Counted from the first letter of the stretch, positions 1 to 11,195 are shown. The stretch is 49,049 bases of DNA from Blattamonas nauphoetae (GCA_033064195.1 JARBJD010000448.1:1-49049), one strand, 5' to 3'. Made by a program: numbers and translations. Notes: a model not told the origin generated them from the sequence alone.

Positions 1-924
1 GGTGAAACTTATAGCTCAACCTCAGACTGTACTGGCAGATGGAGCATAGCTCCTTTACTGCTAGCTTTCAGTACTGGATTTCCTATCTGTGTAAATTCCT
101 GTGTTACTGGAGAAAAGTCCCCATCAGACATCAAGAGCATGTTGGATTGATCCGACATACTTGTCAAGTCTTTATCTGGAAACACTTCACGGCAACCTTG
201 GGTAGATTTTCGAATGACAGTTGAATGTTGAATTGGACAATACACAAGTGAATCAGTTGTCAAGTGAAATCTTAAACGTAAATTACCAAAAGATTGAATT
301 GGGATATTGATCAAATGTACTGAGTGGAAGTAGATTCACAAATGGAATAACAAAGGAATTGTCTTTGTGAGTTTATTTGTGGATTTATTGACGGGAACAT
401 AGTAGAATCCGTACACACTCTGATCCATTCTCTGAACATTTTCCCAAAGAGACTGTAGATTGCTTCATATTGTTTTCTCTTCGTACGACTTGAATGTGTG
501 ATACAGAAATGATTCCGTGAACATGATTATTCTGAAGTGAATTGTCAATAATGTTTCCATGACTGTCGACGAGTCTCATATCTCGAATTGCATCTGAGGG
601 ATGATTTGTATCCGACGAAGATTCCTGATAGTCCGACGTACTCTCCTGTTTCACTACTCGTATATGAATATGGAACAGTAATCGTGAGATCAATTCGCAA
701 CTGACTCTTCATAAATTCAGTAACATCATGTCCGTCATAGCACAGTGGAACTTCAATCTCATCTCCAATTCTGCATGGCATGGGAGGATTTGTAGGATGC
801 ACTTCTTGGATGGAGTAGATGTGAGGGTTCTGAATCCCACTGTTTCGGCAGATATGATTGCACTTCGATTTGCTCCAATTAATGTCGATGTTGGTTTGGA
901 TTGATTTGATCTGATACTTCTCAT
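1..924 (-). pseudogene. Large capsid-type protein (second paralogue) of element 1, broken and partial
   Basis: Fragments match the 567-residue protein of element 2 at 23633-25336, including the amino end beginning MRSIRSNQSKPTST and the region FGNLRLRFHLT. The gene runs off the left edge of the window and is broken inside it. The role is taken from the intact relative: a capsid-type protein paralogous to the major capsid candidate encoded next to it. A T-rich motif precedes the start near 924, as at other genes of this family. Confidence 0.75.
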
Positions 925-979
925 TTTATAGAAAAATAAAAAATACAATATCAATAATTTCTTTCCTGTTTTGTCTCTA

Positions 980-2841
980 CATGATTCCCAAATCTTTGTG
1001 TAATGCTTTCAGTGTGTGATTAGGATAGTATTCGACTCTTGGTTCATCAGTACTAAATCAGCAACACCCACCACGTTGTGGCAGTAGTAGCTAATATTGG
1101 TGCTGGAGGATGAGTAAATGTTATCATATCACCACCACTTTGACTTGGGTCGTACACATTGTAGTATGTGTCGAGATTGCCTTGATATATTGGTTGAGAT
1201 CTCAATGTGACAGCAGTATTCACACCTCTGGAACTGATCGAATCATTACAGTTCGTTGGACATCCACTTCTCTGTGTTGAGAAGCACAAAAGGAAGTCAG
1301 TGTTGTCATGAATCGGTCGCACTCTTGTCATTGTTTCACGAGGATATGTTCCGTCACCAGTGAGTTTCTCTTCAACGAGAGAATCTGTAAGTGATCGCTC
1401 CAAATCATCTGGAACAGTGAGGTATGAATCAAGGTTGAGAGTCGACAATGCAAATTGATAGAAGCGAGCTCCAATAGTTGTAGTCGGTTGTTCTGGATAA
1501 TACCTGTTTTGTAAAAGTCACTTGGATGTTCTTCTGCATTGGATTGTGGAAGCAAGTGACTTCATTGTCGTAATGACGGAAGAGGAGCATGATATCCTTA
1601 GCATTCACCACTACCATTTGCTGAGTACAATCAATTCCTGTTGCCGTTGGTGTCTTCTGAAATGGATAGAATGAGATCTTCTCTGCTGGAATTGTTCCTG
1701 GTCGATTCTGATACATCTGCTTCAGATTCTCTTTCGCAATGTCTTTAATATTGTATCCAGAACTCATGCAATACACATCATCAATTTGATAATCAAGAAT
1801 GTTCAATGATATATATTGATCCACGTATGCAGGTTCATTTGTCAGAGCATTGGATGCATTGAGATAAGTGTCTTTGGTAACTGTTGGTTGGAGAAATGAT
1901 TGACCAATTTGAACGAAGTTCTTTGTACATGAGGTTTCGAGATTGTTGAAGAAATAGGGACGATGCTGAATACAAGATTGAATTGCTGTTTTTATATATG
2001 GTGCTGTTGCTGTTCCAGGAACGAATGATGATAGTGTATTTTTCAATGTCTGTTCAGGATTCACAGGGCAGCAGACAAAAGCATCCTCATTGATGTACAC
2101 ACTTAATTTCAAATCACCGAATAGACATCGTGGATAGTCAGTCATCCCAGAGAATATCAGAAGATCTTCAAGATTAATCGACACACGAATTGGCACATCA
2201 ATAGTGTCACATAAATTACCAGTTTCTTTTGTTCCTGTGAAGTCTGATAATGGAATATAAACACCAGCAACAGATTCATCATGATTCCAAGCATTTTGCC
2301 ATGGCGTATGTGAGTGTTTTCGATTCTCCAATTGACTCTTTGGTTTGATCATGTTGTAGATGTGAGATTCCATGGATACATCATTTGTTGTTGTGCTAAT
2401 GATTCTCTGATTGTTGTGAAGAACAGTAAGACTACGAAAGATGGATGCTGAATGCTTGAGTCCAACAAAGATGAATATTCTCTCATTCATCCATGATCCA
2501 AGTTTACCAGAAGTTGTCTGCCAATTATTGAGTTTCAATGTTGCAGTCATTGTGAACGTAATAAAGGAATCATCGATTTGACAAATGTCTTGATTCCCGG
2601 TCAGTGGAATGATTATTTCCTGTCCCTTGTAGAAGCGTGAATTCTCTGATGGTTTCAATTCTTGAATAGAAGTACTGTGGGCTCCATCATTCATTAGGTA
2701 ATTGATGTGATGTTCGGACATCAGTTGCTGTTGTATTTGACCCATGTCATCTCTCGTGTATTTGATTGATCCAGTTGTATTTCCAGTCAGTGATGATGCT
2801 CCAGTTCTTTTGTTTGTCAGATGAGTTATATGCGAGTTCAT
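980..2841 (-). pseudogene. Major capsid protein candidate of element 1, broken
   Basis: Nearly all of it aligns with the 627-residue capsid candidate of element 2 (25384-27267), beginning MNSHITHLTNKRTGASSLTG and ending with the region around FTHPPAPILA. Polinton capsid proteins of this size are double jelly-roll proteins that form the icosahedral shell; that fold is inferred from length, position and pairing with a packaging ATPase, not from a motif I can name. The copy is broken. Its neighbours are the second capsid-type paralogue downstream and a 105-residue virion-like protein upstream. Confidence 0.75.
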
Positions 2842-2865
2842 TTTAACAAAAATAAAAAATTACAT

Positions 2866-3183
2866 TTATGCTTTAACTCTAGTTACTTTTTCTTTTTTTG
2901 GTTTCTTCGCTTTTGGTTTCAGCTTTTCTTCTAGTTTCAGTATTTCTCCTCTGAGTTTATTCGCAACTGCAGTGTTTCCTTCATTGATTGCTTGCTCATA
3001 TTGTGCCATCTTTTCTGCGTGGAGTTGCTGATCCGACTTCACGTCTGGTATCATTTCAATTCCTGTCTGTGCGACTTTAGAAATCAGTGGTCCAACGAAG
3101 GGGATGAGATTCAGAAATGGAGCTCCAACTCTGAGTATGTTTTTTCCGACTCCTGCTAATTTTGATAACCAACCTGGTGCCAT
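2866..3183 (-). CDS. Small virion-associated-type protein, 105 aa (MAPGW family), element 1
   Basis: Begins MAPGWLSKLAGVGKNILRVG, an amphipathic/hydrophobic stretch of about 45 residues (with FLNLIPFVGPLISKVA), then a charged helical middle and a very basic Lys-rich tail. The same MAPG...KL...G start is seen in the next gene, so the two are probably diverged paralogues. A membrane-active or DNA-binding minor virion component, in the manner of adenovirus pVI or core peptides, is a reasonable analogy but only inference. The gene lies between the capsid candidate and the 102-residue protein, with gaps under 50 bases, and has the T-rich motif before its start. Confidence 0.7.
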   Translation of the reverse strand: MAPGWLSKLAGVGKNILRVGAPFLNLIPFVGPLISKVAQTGIEMIPDVKSDQQLHAEKMAQYEQAINEGNTAVANKLRGEILKLEEKLKPKAKKPKKEKVTRVKA

Positions 3184-3221
3184 TTTAATAAAAATAAAAA
3201 TATTCGAATACTAGTGAATGA

Positions 3222-3530
3222 TTATCCTTTGAATTGAATTTTGGAATTTGACGAGAGTGGCATATCATCATTTGAGAATCGTCCATTTCGTGGTGGTTCG
3301 TACTCGATCATCTGTGGTTTTTGTTGACGATTGATTGCCTTATTTTGTTGATAAACGTCCATCATTCCTCCTAATCCATTGAGTATTCCTCCTGCTGTTT
3401 GTCCGAATTTACTGTTCGTTTGAGAGAGCAATCCACCACCGACTTGAAGCAATGTTGGAGCTAGAGGTTTGATGAATTGAAAGAATTGCTTGCCGATATT
3501 TTTGAGTTTGTTGAAACTTCCTGGTGCCAT
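3222..3530 (-). CDS. Small Gly-rich virion-type protein, 102 aa, element 1
   Basis: Identical to the element-2 product at 27643-27951. It starts MAPGSFNKLKNIGKQFFQF, followed by a Gly-rich centre (GGGLLS, GGILNGLGGMMD) and a polar tail ending in IQFKG. The LNGLGG stretch fits the adenovirus-protease consensus (M/I/L)XGX-G, so it could be a processed minor capsid protein, but I see no adenain-like protease gene in the window. Strict amino-acid conservation between the two elements suggests recent selection or recent common origin. Confidence 0.7.
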   Translation of the reverse strand: MAPGSFNKLKNIGKQFFQFIKPLAPTLLQVGGGLLSQTNSKFGQTAGGILNGLGGMMDVYQQNKAINRQQKPQMIEYEPPRNGRFSNDDMPLSSNSKIQFKG

Positions 3531-3583
3531 TTATGTAACAATAAAAAATACAATTCATTAATAATTTTAACGAGGAAATAATC

Positions 3584-4231
3584 TCAGAAGAGATTTCTGC
3601 CCGAACGGGGTATAGCTTTCGTCAGAGAAATGCCATAATTGAGAATAGTGTTGTATGCTTCATTGTAGGCAATACTCATGTCTTTTCCACCAAAGAGGAT
3701 CTTGAATATTGTTCGAAAGATTGGGAGTTTATTCAGACAGAGGCACTTATCAGACAAATCATCCAATTCGATCACCACATCATTGATTCCAGTGAGAGTC
3801 GCAATCAGTGCACATAAATCACTTTGGTTTGTGATCAGTTTCTTTGATGGTTCAATGAGATTATTCAGTAGTTTCTTTTCACAAGCAAATGCATTCTTGT
3901 AGACGAGCAATAGCTGATCTTTGAATGCTGAAATATTGGAAGTGTACTCTCGAAGTGGAATAGAACGACTTTGGATTGGTGCTGATGGATAAATCTCAAG
4001 AGGTGGATCGTAAGCTCCACGTTCATTAGTGACCACAGGCTCAGAGCATACTCTTTCTCTCCCCAAAGGAGGGTTCGAAGCCTCTAGCGAGACCATCTTC
4101 ATCTTCGATCCTCTATTATCTACGCCAGCTTTGCTCCTATCCTCGATGATGACATTGTTGGTGATTGATGTTGGTACTGAAGAAGAACTTGTGTGTTTTG
4201 TAAATTGACAACTTAGAATTGGTTGCATCAC
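3584..4231 (-). CDS. Virion-region protein of unknown function, 215 aa, element 1
   Basis: Not recognised. The protein has a polar, low-complexity first third (Ser/Thr-rich, KHTSSSSVPTSITNN) and a helical second half containing CALIATLTGINDVVIELDDL. The homologue in element 2 is 28023-28616. It sits between the 102-residue protein and the 320-residue basic protein. The element-1 copy holds an extra 12 residues (VSLEASNPPLGR), which is one of the 36-nt inserts described separately. The reading frame continues across that insert. Confidence 0.65.
   Translation of the reverse strand: MMQPILSCQFTKHTSSSSVPTSITNNVIIEDRSKAGVDNRGSKMKMVSLEASNPPLGRERVCSEPVVTNERGAYDPPLEIYPSAPIQSRSIPLREYTSNISAFKDQLLLVYKNAFACEKKLLNNLIEPSKKLITNQSDLCALIATLTGINDVVIELDDLSDKCLCLNKLPIFRTIFKILFGGKDMSIAYNEAYNTILNYGISLTKAIPRSGRNLF
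4057..4092 (-). repeat. 36-nt in-frame mini-insert in the 215-aa gene
   Basis: Element 2 lacks exactly 36 nt here, between GAAGATG and GAAAGAG in the sense strand. The insert begins TCTCGC, has a central TTCGAA and can fold as CTC-GCTA-GAG plus CTCC-TTTGG-GGAG. It resembles the inserts at 10810-10845 and 8124-8159. Confidence 0.7.
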
Positions 4232-4271
4232 TTTCTATAAAAATAAAAAATATATATTAATGTTTTTAAAT

Positions 4272-5234
4272 TCACATTTCTGCTCGATCTATAGCTCCCA
4301 TTCCAGAACTGTCCAACTGTGCAAATCGATAATACCCAGGCATTTCAGATTGGTATCCACTGATATCATCATCTGTGACTGTTTTGAATGCTTTGGCTTT
4401 CAGTTTATTAATTTCTGTTGATATGTGAGTTGAATAGCGAGTACAGTATTCCGATAAATACGTTGTATCTTGAGTGATCATTTGGAGAAACACTGGATAA
4501 ATCTGATCTTTGAAGGCTTTCTTTTGTTTCATACTGGGATTGTAGTCCTGAACATGATCATGAAGCCATTGATCCCACATCAGTGATGCAATCTGTGATT
4601 GAATTGAATTGAACACCATATTGTCTAACACATTCTTGCTGGGATCAGCTGGATTGCTTCGATTTGCACGAGTTATTCCCAATGTGTCTGTCATGTGTTC
4701 ACCAACAGCTCTCTTCATTATTGCATATGGTTGTTGAGATCGTTTGGTCTTCATCTCTTCATAGCTGATGTCTCGATAATTGGTTGGCAAATCGTATGTT
4801 CCATTCTTGAGGAAATTCCGATGTACAGCTTTGATTTTCCTTCCATTTTCTTGATTGAATGATGTGTATGGTTTCTGTCTTCGCATATCTGGAGTTGGAT
4901 TCATTGCATAGTATGTCTCTTTGACTGGTCTACTGTTGTATGGAGTTAGCATGGCACCATTGACTGCAATCAGATCTCCAGTATCATTATCGTAAACCAT
5001 CACATCAGGAACTTGTCCATATTGTTCTACTTTCGCAGTCCACTTTCGTCCAGTTCTCGTAATATACTCTCGAGCTGATGGAAGACTACACAGAGCATCA
5101 TTGCGTCTGGTTTGAATATCATCATCGGCATAGATTCGTTTCAATGCTGCTTGAGTCTCTGCTGCGTATCTCATTCTTGGTTTTTTCGCTTGTGCTTTTC
5201 TTTGTGGTTGAACGTACACTATCTTTTGTGACAT
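4272..5234 (-). CDS. Basic 320-aa protein of unknown function, element 1
   Basis: Nearly identical to the element-2 copy at 28657-29619. The amino end is strongly basic (MSQKIVYVQPQRKAQAKKPR), suggesting nucleic-acid contact; the rest is mixed and helical with no catalytic motif that I recognise. It is the first minus-strand gene facing away from the plus-strand ATPase, the two starts being about 60 bases apart, so the short gap should hold promoters for both directions. A core or portal-region protein is possible, but the function is unknown. Confidence 0.7.
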   Translation of the reverse strand: MSQKIVYVQPQRKAQAKKPRMRYAAETQAALKRIYADDDIQTRRNDALCSLPSAREYITRTGRKWTAKVEQYGQVPDVMVYDNDTGDLIAVNGAMLTPYNSRPVKETYYAMNPTPDMRRQKPYTSFNQENGRKIKAVHRNFLKNGTYDLPTNYRDISYEEMKTKRSQQPYAIMKRAVGEHMTDTLGITRANRSNPADPSKNVLDNMVFNSIQSQIASLMWDQWLHDHVQDYNPSMKQKKAFKDQIYPVFLQMITQDTTYLSEYCTRYSTHISTEINKLKAKAFKTVTDDDISGYQSEMPGYYRFAQLDSSGMGAIDRAEM

Positions 5235-5295
5235 TGTGTGTTTTCATACAAAATAAAAAAACCAAAAGTATATTTTAATTAGAGTTAAATCACAA

Positions 5296-6141
5296 ATGAA
5301 GAAATCTCCATTATCGCTTACAGCATACGTGAATGCTAAATTGAGTGAAGCATCAAATAGGAATGTTTCTCATGAAGTGCAATCACTAATACATCCAGAC
5401 TTGAATTTCAATCGCAATAGTGTGAATGTCCTTGTTGGGAATAGAGGAAGTGGAAAAACATTCAATGCTCTTCGAGAGGTTGCAAAGCTCCAGAATGTTC
5501 AGGTTGGGAATGAACTGTTTCACTTGTTTGTCTTCGTCACTGATAAGAACATTGATCCAACCTTCGATAAATTTAAACCAATACTGAATGTTCCTTATGT
5601 GAAAGTCAAATACGATGATGCACTTCCATTTCTATTGGAACTCTCAGAATCGAAAGCTGCGTATGAAGAAATTATTGACAATCAATGGCAGAACAAGATC
5701 ACTGATGAATGCCGAGAAGATCTCTTTGATGCACTTTACATTGATGACTTCTCAGTTAAGAATCTCCAAACGATTATCCTCCTTGATGACTGTCGTCGAA
5801 TCCTAGGTGAACGAAGAGCATCCAAAAATAGAATGACAATGATGGACTTATTATTGGAGAATCGACAACCAAAGTTCACATTCTTTCTAACAATGCATGA
5901 GCTCTTCAGTTTGTCAGCAGACATGAAGTCAAACATTGATTCAATGTGGATCTTTGGAGGATTCAACAAAGAACGAATCAGTCGAGTCTATCCTCAGTTG
6001 AACTCTCCAATTGATATTCGACAATTCTGGAATGTCTACCAAATGAAACAGAAATGTGAAGCAATCATTCTTCGATACAACACAGATGGAGTTGCACTGA
6101 ATGAGATCAACAAAGAAGGTTCAAACCGAACCGTCCGTTAA
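5296..6141 (+). CDS. A32/FtsK-HerA-like genome-packaging ATPase, 281 aa, element 1
   Basis: Walker A is GNRGSGKT at about residues 48-55 (NVLVGNRGSGKTFNALREV). Walker B is TIILLDDC near residue 160, followed by FFLTMHELF, where a sensor residue is expected. These motifs define the packaging ATPase that Polintons share with adeno-like and nucleocytoplasmic viruses; it would drive DNA into the capsid. Length fits the family. It is the only plus-strand gene in the central block and overlaps the integrase gene tail-to-tail by about 20 bases. Confidence 0.88.
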   Translation: MKKSPLSLTAYVNAKLSEASNRNVSHEVQSLIHPDLNFNRNSVNVLVGNRGSGKTFNALREVAKLQNVQVGNELFHLFVFVTDKNIDPTFDKFKPILNVPYVKVKYDDALPFLLELSESKAAYEEIIDNQWQNKITDECREDLFDALYIDDFSVKNLQTIILLDDCRRILGERRASKNRMTMMDLLLENRQPKFTFFLTMHELFSLSADMKSNIDSMWIFGGFNKERISRVYPQLNSPIDIRQFWNVYQMKQKCEAIILRYNTDGVALNEINKEGSNRTVR

Positions 6142-7942
6142 CTCTTGAATGAGATTACCGATTGTATCGTCAAGACTTCGAAGCCTCATGCTGAGAGTAT
6201 CTGTCAACGCTCGAATTGATTCTTTAATGTCTGAAAGTCTCTGATCAATCGAGAGTGAATTAGGAGGAGTGGAAGCATCAACATATCGTTTCCTCAGTGC
6301 GATCTCACCTCTTATTTTTGTTATTCGATATCCATCGATTTGGATCATCCTATTCAGTTTCTGAGTTGTGTACTCATTCAGTTCTTTTTTATTCTTCTCC
6401 AAGTATCTCTGAAAGTCGTGGATGTTTGTGAACTCTTTCTGCTCAGGATCAAACGGTTCTAATATTTTCAGTGATGACATTTCAATGAAATAAAAATATC
6501 TGAAACATTTTTGAGATTCGATTAAATTAAATTCAGCAATGAACTCTGGAGTTAAGTCGTCAATAGAGTCTGCATGAAACTTTGTGTGTTGGATTGGAAC
6601 GTAGACAACTTTTGACAGACATGTGAGTCCATTCAGTAGAGTAGCTACCACATTTCCGTGTTTGTATTCGATGAATTTCCCCACGAATTGAAACTGTCTT
6701 CGCTTCTTCTGAAACTTGGCAACAGTCTTGTCCAAATCAAGGTGGATCAACAGAATGTTTCCTGGTTTGTATTTCCATAGCATCTGAGTTGTCTGCTGTC
6801 TTTGGATGGCCTTCAATTGTTCTTCACAACTGGAGATGTACAGTGCTTCGATCTCTCGATTGTTTTGTGCTTGCTCTGGAGTGAATCTGTTCCAGTACGC
6901 TCGATGTGGAGTCATGTTGTAGTATTCCACCATCTGATTCATCAGCGTATGATTGGCCATTTGTGTCGCATTGTCTTGGAATCCATCTCTGATTGTTCTG
7001 ATCACTCGATCGACAATTCTATTGTGATTTGTGAATGGCGAACTTGTGAAATATGTGCTGACATTCAGATCCTTGAAAAACTCTGATGCTTCTCTACTTG
7101 TCCATGCTGCTTCACCATCTCCTCGAATGTTGTTGACATGAACTCCACGATGATTTATCAGATCATTGATTGCAGTCTTGACTTTGCTCCATGATTTATC
7201 CAGTACAGGAATGACGACCAGGTATTTAGTGTTGATGTTAATGGCAAAGAGATAGATCTGCAACACTGTTTTCGACGTTGGTGATTGGATAAATACAAGA
7301 TCAATTTCCCATGATCCATTCTTGGGAGAAAAGTATGGTCGATCACAATTCTGAGGTACTTTTCTGTCTGATGTCTTCTGTGGATCACCTGTAATTGCTT
7401 TGGACATGAACTGCATTTTTGATCGAAAAGGATACAATATTTTTTCTGTTGTTTTAGGAATCATTGGTGGATCAATTCTCATTCTGTCACTTCCTTTTTC
7501 TCTCTGAATTTTCCTGGGATGTGCAGCACTCCATCTGTGATCAAATTCCTCATACCAATCCTGAAATGATCTTCCTCCGAATGGGATTTGTTTTGTGTGA
7601 GTCAGAATGAATTCAAGATCATCGTTCGCAATCTTTCTGTTTATCGAGGCTCGAATAAATGTGTCTCTGTTCATTTTATTGGCATCCAGAATGTGTGAAG
7701 TAATGAAGTGTTCCATTTGCTTTTGATTGTTCAGTATTGAGTTCTCAGCTTTTATCTGTTCATCTTCTGAATCGTTTCTCTGTTGATGATCAAACAATCC
7801 TTTCATTTGTGCCAACTTATTGAGCACTTGCTGTGTCGTCGGTTCATTCTGTCTGATCTCCCTCACTGGGTGGTTGAACACGGTTGGTGTGAAGAATGGA
7901 TTTCTCTCAATTGGATCCTGCATCTGTGAAATTGGTATGATG

Positions 7943-7976
<34 letters not shown>

Positions 7977-8502
7977 CATCATCCTCTTCGAACTTCCTCT
8001 CCTTCATTGGATATTCATATTCAAACCCCATTGATTTCAAGTTTCTCTTCAGTCCAGGAATGATTAGATATTCAGGTGGTTCTATTGCTATTGGTCTTTG
8101 CGCTGGAGTTGGGATTGGGATTGGTCTTGCCTCTGCAGGGCTTCGAACTCTTGGTGAGAGAATTGGTGTCACTTGTTGATTGTACTTTCGATGATATTCT
8201 TTATACATCTTGTATGCTTTTTCACATCTCCAATCACTAAAACGTTTTCCCAAGAATTCAAGAAGAAACTGTGAGACTACTTTTGTTCCATCTGAAATAG
8301 TTAAATTAGGAGGTAATCCACCATTGAACCAATCCTCGAAATATGTTTCGTCGTTTGCTACATATTCTCCATGTGAATCATAGACATCATATACTGGTAA
8401 AGTGTTGGTTCTATTGAACTTGACATTGAATATTTTCTCTTTAGAGTGTTGTGTGCAATTCAGTAACCTATTCACTAAAGTATTAATCTGTCGTGTATTC
8501 AT
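6121..8502 (-). CDS. RVE-family (retroviral-type) integrase, 793 aa, element 1
   Basis: The catalytic core lies at roughly residues 395-530: an Asp in WEIDLVFI, a second in RGDGEAAW and a third acidic position in NRIVDRVIRTIRD, 35 residues after the second, as in RVE integrases. An SH3-like basic region follows (KYKPGNILLIHL, RRQFQFVGKF). The core matches element 2 almost exactly, while about the first 130 residues differ strongly. The middle has a long Asp run encoded by a CAT microsatellite. The enzyme would insert the linear element and create the 6-bp target duplication. The start follows the T-rich motif. Confidence 0.85.
7944..7985. repeat. CAT trinucleotide microsatellite inside the integrase gene
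   Basis: About ten CAT units in a row on the plus strand, then interrupted units, encoding an Asp-rich run. The element-2 integrase has only a short Glu/Asp stretch at the matching place, so length varies between copies. Confidence 0.9.
8124..8159 (-). repeat. 36-nt mini-insert-like sequence in the integrase gene
   Basis: The sense strand reads TCTCACCAAGAGTTCGAAGC and continues with CCTGCAGAGGCAAGAC, aligning base for base with the polymerase insert at 10810-10845 with only a handful of differences. It is present in both Polintons, so no empty site is visible here. Confidence 0.65.
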
Positions 8503-8698
8503 GTATACAAAAATAAAGTTTGTGTTTATTCAATAATATAATCAGTAGCTTTCAGTCCATGAATGAATGGAGGACACGATTCATTTTCAAGGACGACTGC
8601 CTTCAGATGAATTCCACTGAGACTGAGTTTCTGTTGTTGTATTTTGGCGATCTCAAATCCATTGGTGTCCTCTTCACTCACGACTCTTCTCGTCTGAA

Positions 8699-8734
8699 AC
8701 GCATCATCATGATGCTTGAACCGTTTTACGGTGA
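8699..8734 (-). repeat. 36-nt in-frame mini-insert in the polymerase gene (near carboxyl end)
   Basis: Element 2 lacks exactly these 36 nt. The sense strand folds as ACCGT-AAA-ACGGT followed by GCATCAT-G-ATGATGC, two perfect small hairpins separated by TCAA. It adds about 12 residues (TVKRFKHHDDA region). Its sequence differs from the insert at 10810-10845 but the length and two-hairpin layout are the same. Confidence 0.75.
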
Positions 8735-10809
8735 AGTTCAGTGTTGTAGTCACAGTTTTCTCTCCATTGAGGCACTTCACATAATCGTCACTTGTGATGT
8801 TGGTTTTCTTCAGAGACACTCCTTTGATCTTGCATTTTTCATCGAGAGAGTAACACTTGGGTGCAAGACAGATCATCTGCTCGCCTTCCTTTTCAATAGC
8901 TAGTCCCAACAGTTTCTTCTCATCATCAACTCCCTTTTCAGGATTGGGAAACCATTCGTATTTGTGAGCATCATAGAATTCCTTGTCAGCAATAACATGT
9001 TCAAATTGTTGATGGATTCCAGCATTTGGATCTCCACTAATTGCCCAATATGCAGAGTCTGTGTCGCCCTCACAGAAGTGAATCTTTTTCATATGTAGAC
9101 ACTTGTACATGAAGTTGTAGATGAAATTCAGATACCAGAACTTGGCATTGTCAAGTGTGAATACTGCTTCTTGCAGACATGTCTTGCATGATGCTTTCTC
9201 TCGATCTTCGATCACAATGTAGTTGTCCTCATTGATCTCTCTTGTCGCCACAAATCCTTTCATCATTTGTTTCAAGTATGTTCTCTTCTCATTGCAGATT
9301 GTGATTGAGTTGTATTTCTCAGTGTTCATTCCATCGTATCCGTAACTTCCATTCAAGTTGGTCTTACAGAATTGTTCCTTTCCCTTGTTTCCAACCTTCA
9401 TTGCTTCTATTCGATCATTCATGAATGAGGTCACGAATGGTTCAAATCCAGCATGTCTCGAGAACACCATCACACTCTTTACGTCATCAATAATGAAGTG
9501 GCAATAGTCGATGAGGAACCACAGATAGTATGTCGAAAAGAACATATACTGATCGTGTGTACTCAAGAGTTGGGTCAGCTTTCTTTGTTTGTCATCAGTC
9601 TTCAATCCATGTTTCTTCATCAACGAATATGTCTTCTCTCCAATGGTTTCTTCTGTTGTATTGACCACGATGTTCCTGAAGATTGGTGGGCAGTTAGTGA
9701 AATCATGTATGTACTTCTCGTCGATATGTCCTTTTAATTCTGCAACAAATAGTGTCTTCTGATTCTTGTCTTCGATGATCTTACGACATTCTTTATCTCC
9801 TGTTGCGGTGAATAAGCATCGTCCTGGCATGAACATTCTGTGTTTGGTGTATGGATTGTTCTTGTTCTTGATTGATGAGAAAGCACTTGGATAAAGTGAA
9901 TTGAAATCAACACCACAGACGTGAGTCATTTTGTGTTCTGTGTCCTTGGAGATAACTTTTCCATCTTCATATGTGAAGTGATTGATTGGAGTCACGTCTT
10001 TGATGTTCTGTCTGTGCTGAACATTCGACAATCCACCAGTCACTGCTGCTCTCAGTTTATGGTAGGTCTGCTCATGTGTCAGAGTCATCGGTAGTGATTT
10101 CCAGATGCAATACTTCTTCAGTTGAATTCTCAATCTTGTGAGATGTTCATCTTTGTCTGACTTGTAGGTGTTGCAGTAGTCACAGCAGATCTTCACGTTC
10201 TCTTTTGAATGTCCTTTCGAATTGTCGATTCGATCCAGTGTAGGTCGTACAGCTTGTGAGAAGTGACTCTTGCATATATAGCACACTCTCTTGCATTGTT
10301 GAACGAACCAATCATAGTCTGCTTCAGTGACATTTTTATCTGTACTGCGATGTGCTTTCTGGTCTTGATAAATGTATGATGCAACCTTGTACTTCCAGTA
10401 CTGTTTGGTAATTTTTATTGGACCAGATTGATCCACTCCATTGAAATCATCGTCAATAGCAAAGTCCTTGTAGGCACACGCATATTTGATTGCTGAAGCA
10501 TTCGCTGACAATGAAAGATTGTGCAACATATCCACCTTGTATTGGAAGTTCAGATCAATGAGATTGTCAAGTGGTGCAATCATACATTCGACGTCTCTAA
10601 TGTTGTAGAATTTCAGGTAGTCCCATCTGTTTTTGAATCCTTGTTTGTTCCAATCATCAAGATTTAATTGGTATTCAGTATCGGACATTTCACTGTTGTT
10701 CAGACTCGAATAGAATTCATACTTGGAGAATGGTTCTTGTTTGCTCAACACTGCATCGTAATCTGATGAATCAAATGATTCGTAAGCAAAGAATGATTTC
10801 TGAAGAATG

Positions 10810-10845
10810 GTCTTGCCTTTGCAAGGCGTCGAGCTCTCGGCGAGA
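10810..10845 (-). repeat. 36-nt in-frame mini-insert in the polymerase gene
   Basis: Element 2 reads straight from GGAAACAC to CATTCTT, while element 1 has 36 extra nt. With one flanking base the insert forms CTCTCG-C-CGAGAG, a short linker, and CTTGC-AAAG-GCAAG. It adds LAESSTPCKGKT to the protein without shifting the frame. Confidence 0.8.
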
Positions 10846-11022
10846 GTGTTTCCTCCAAAAGCCTTCACTGCATTATCCAATGTCATTGGTCCTGTGTACG
10901 ACATCATGTCAATGAAGCGGAGTACCTGTTGTGTTTTCTCGTGTCTGATCAGTACTTGTTTATACTTCGTTGTGGATCCAAGGAAACTCACCACTTTCCA
11001 ATCCTTGGCTGCCACAATTTGG

Positions 11023-11157
11023 AGTTCGAAATCTGAGACAAAGTTCGAAATCTGAAGAAAAGTTCGAAATCTGGGAAAAAGTTCGAAATCTGGGAAAAAG
11101 TTCGAAATCTGAAAAAAAGTTCGTTTTCTCAAAAAAAAGTTCGTTTTTTTGAAAGAT
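11023..11157 (+). repeat. Subterminal ~19-bp tandem units in the left MULE terminus
   Basis: Seven consecutive units of the form AGTTCGAAATCTGRGAAAA, the last two diverging to AGTTCGTTTTCT and AGTTCGTTTTTTT. The right terminus carries the same array near 17119-17263 with about one more unit. Subterminal arrays of this kind often bind transposase. Confidence 0.85.
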
Positions 11158-11195
11158 ATTCGTGTGGATGTTTGATCAAGAAAAAATTGAACAAA

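Larger units (their letters stand above)
8526..11006 (-). pseudogene. polB: DNA polymerase B of element 1, carboxyl part
   Basis: This is the portion of the element-1 polymerase on the low-coordinate side of the Mutator-like insertion. It holds family-B motifs A (DFNSLYPSAF), B (KTNLNGSYGYDG) and C (EGDTDSAYW), the KCYSL stretch, and before them an HNH-like block (CYIC...TLDRIDNSKGHSKENV...CDYCN). Protein-primed family-B polymerases copy Polinton genomes. The gene is broken by the insertion of another element. Relative to element 2 it carries two 36-nt in-frame mini-inserts. Confidence 0.85.

Noticed and set aside
7944-7985. CRISPR-like or other repeat array
   Set aside because: A simple trinucleotide run without spacers.
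7820-8179. Plus-strand Ser-rich frame opposite the integrase Asp run
   Set aside because: It is the antisense shadow of the CAT microsatellite and a conserved integrase frame.
4057-10845. 36-nt inserts as spliceosomal introns
   Set aside because: With exact boundaries set by the insert-free copy, the ends do not fit GT...AG, every insert keeps the frame, and they are made of hairpins.
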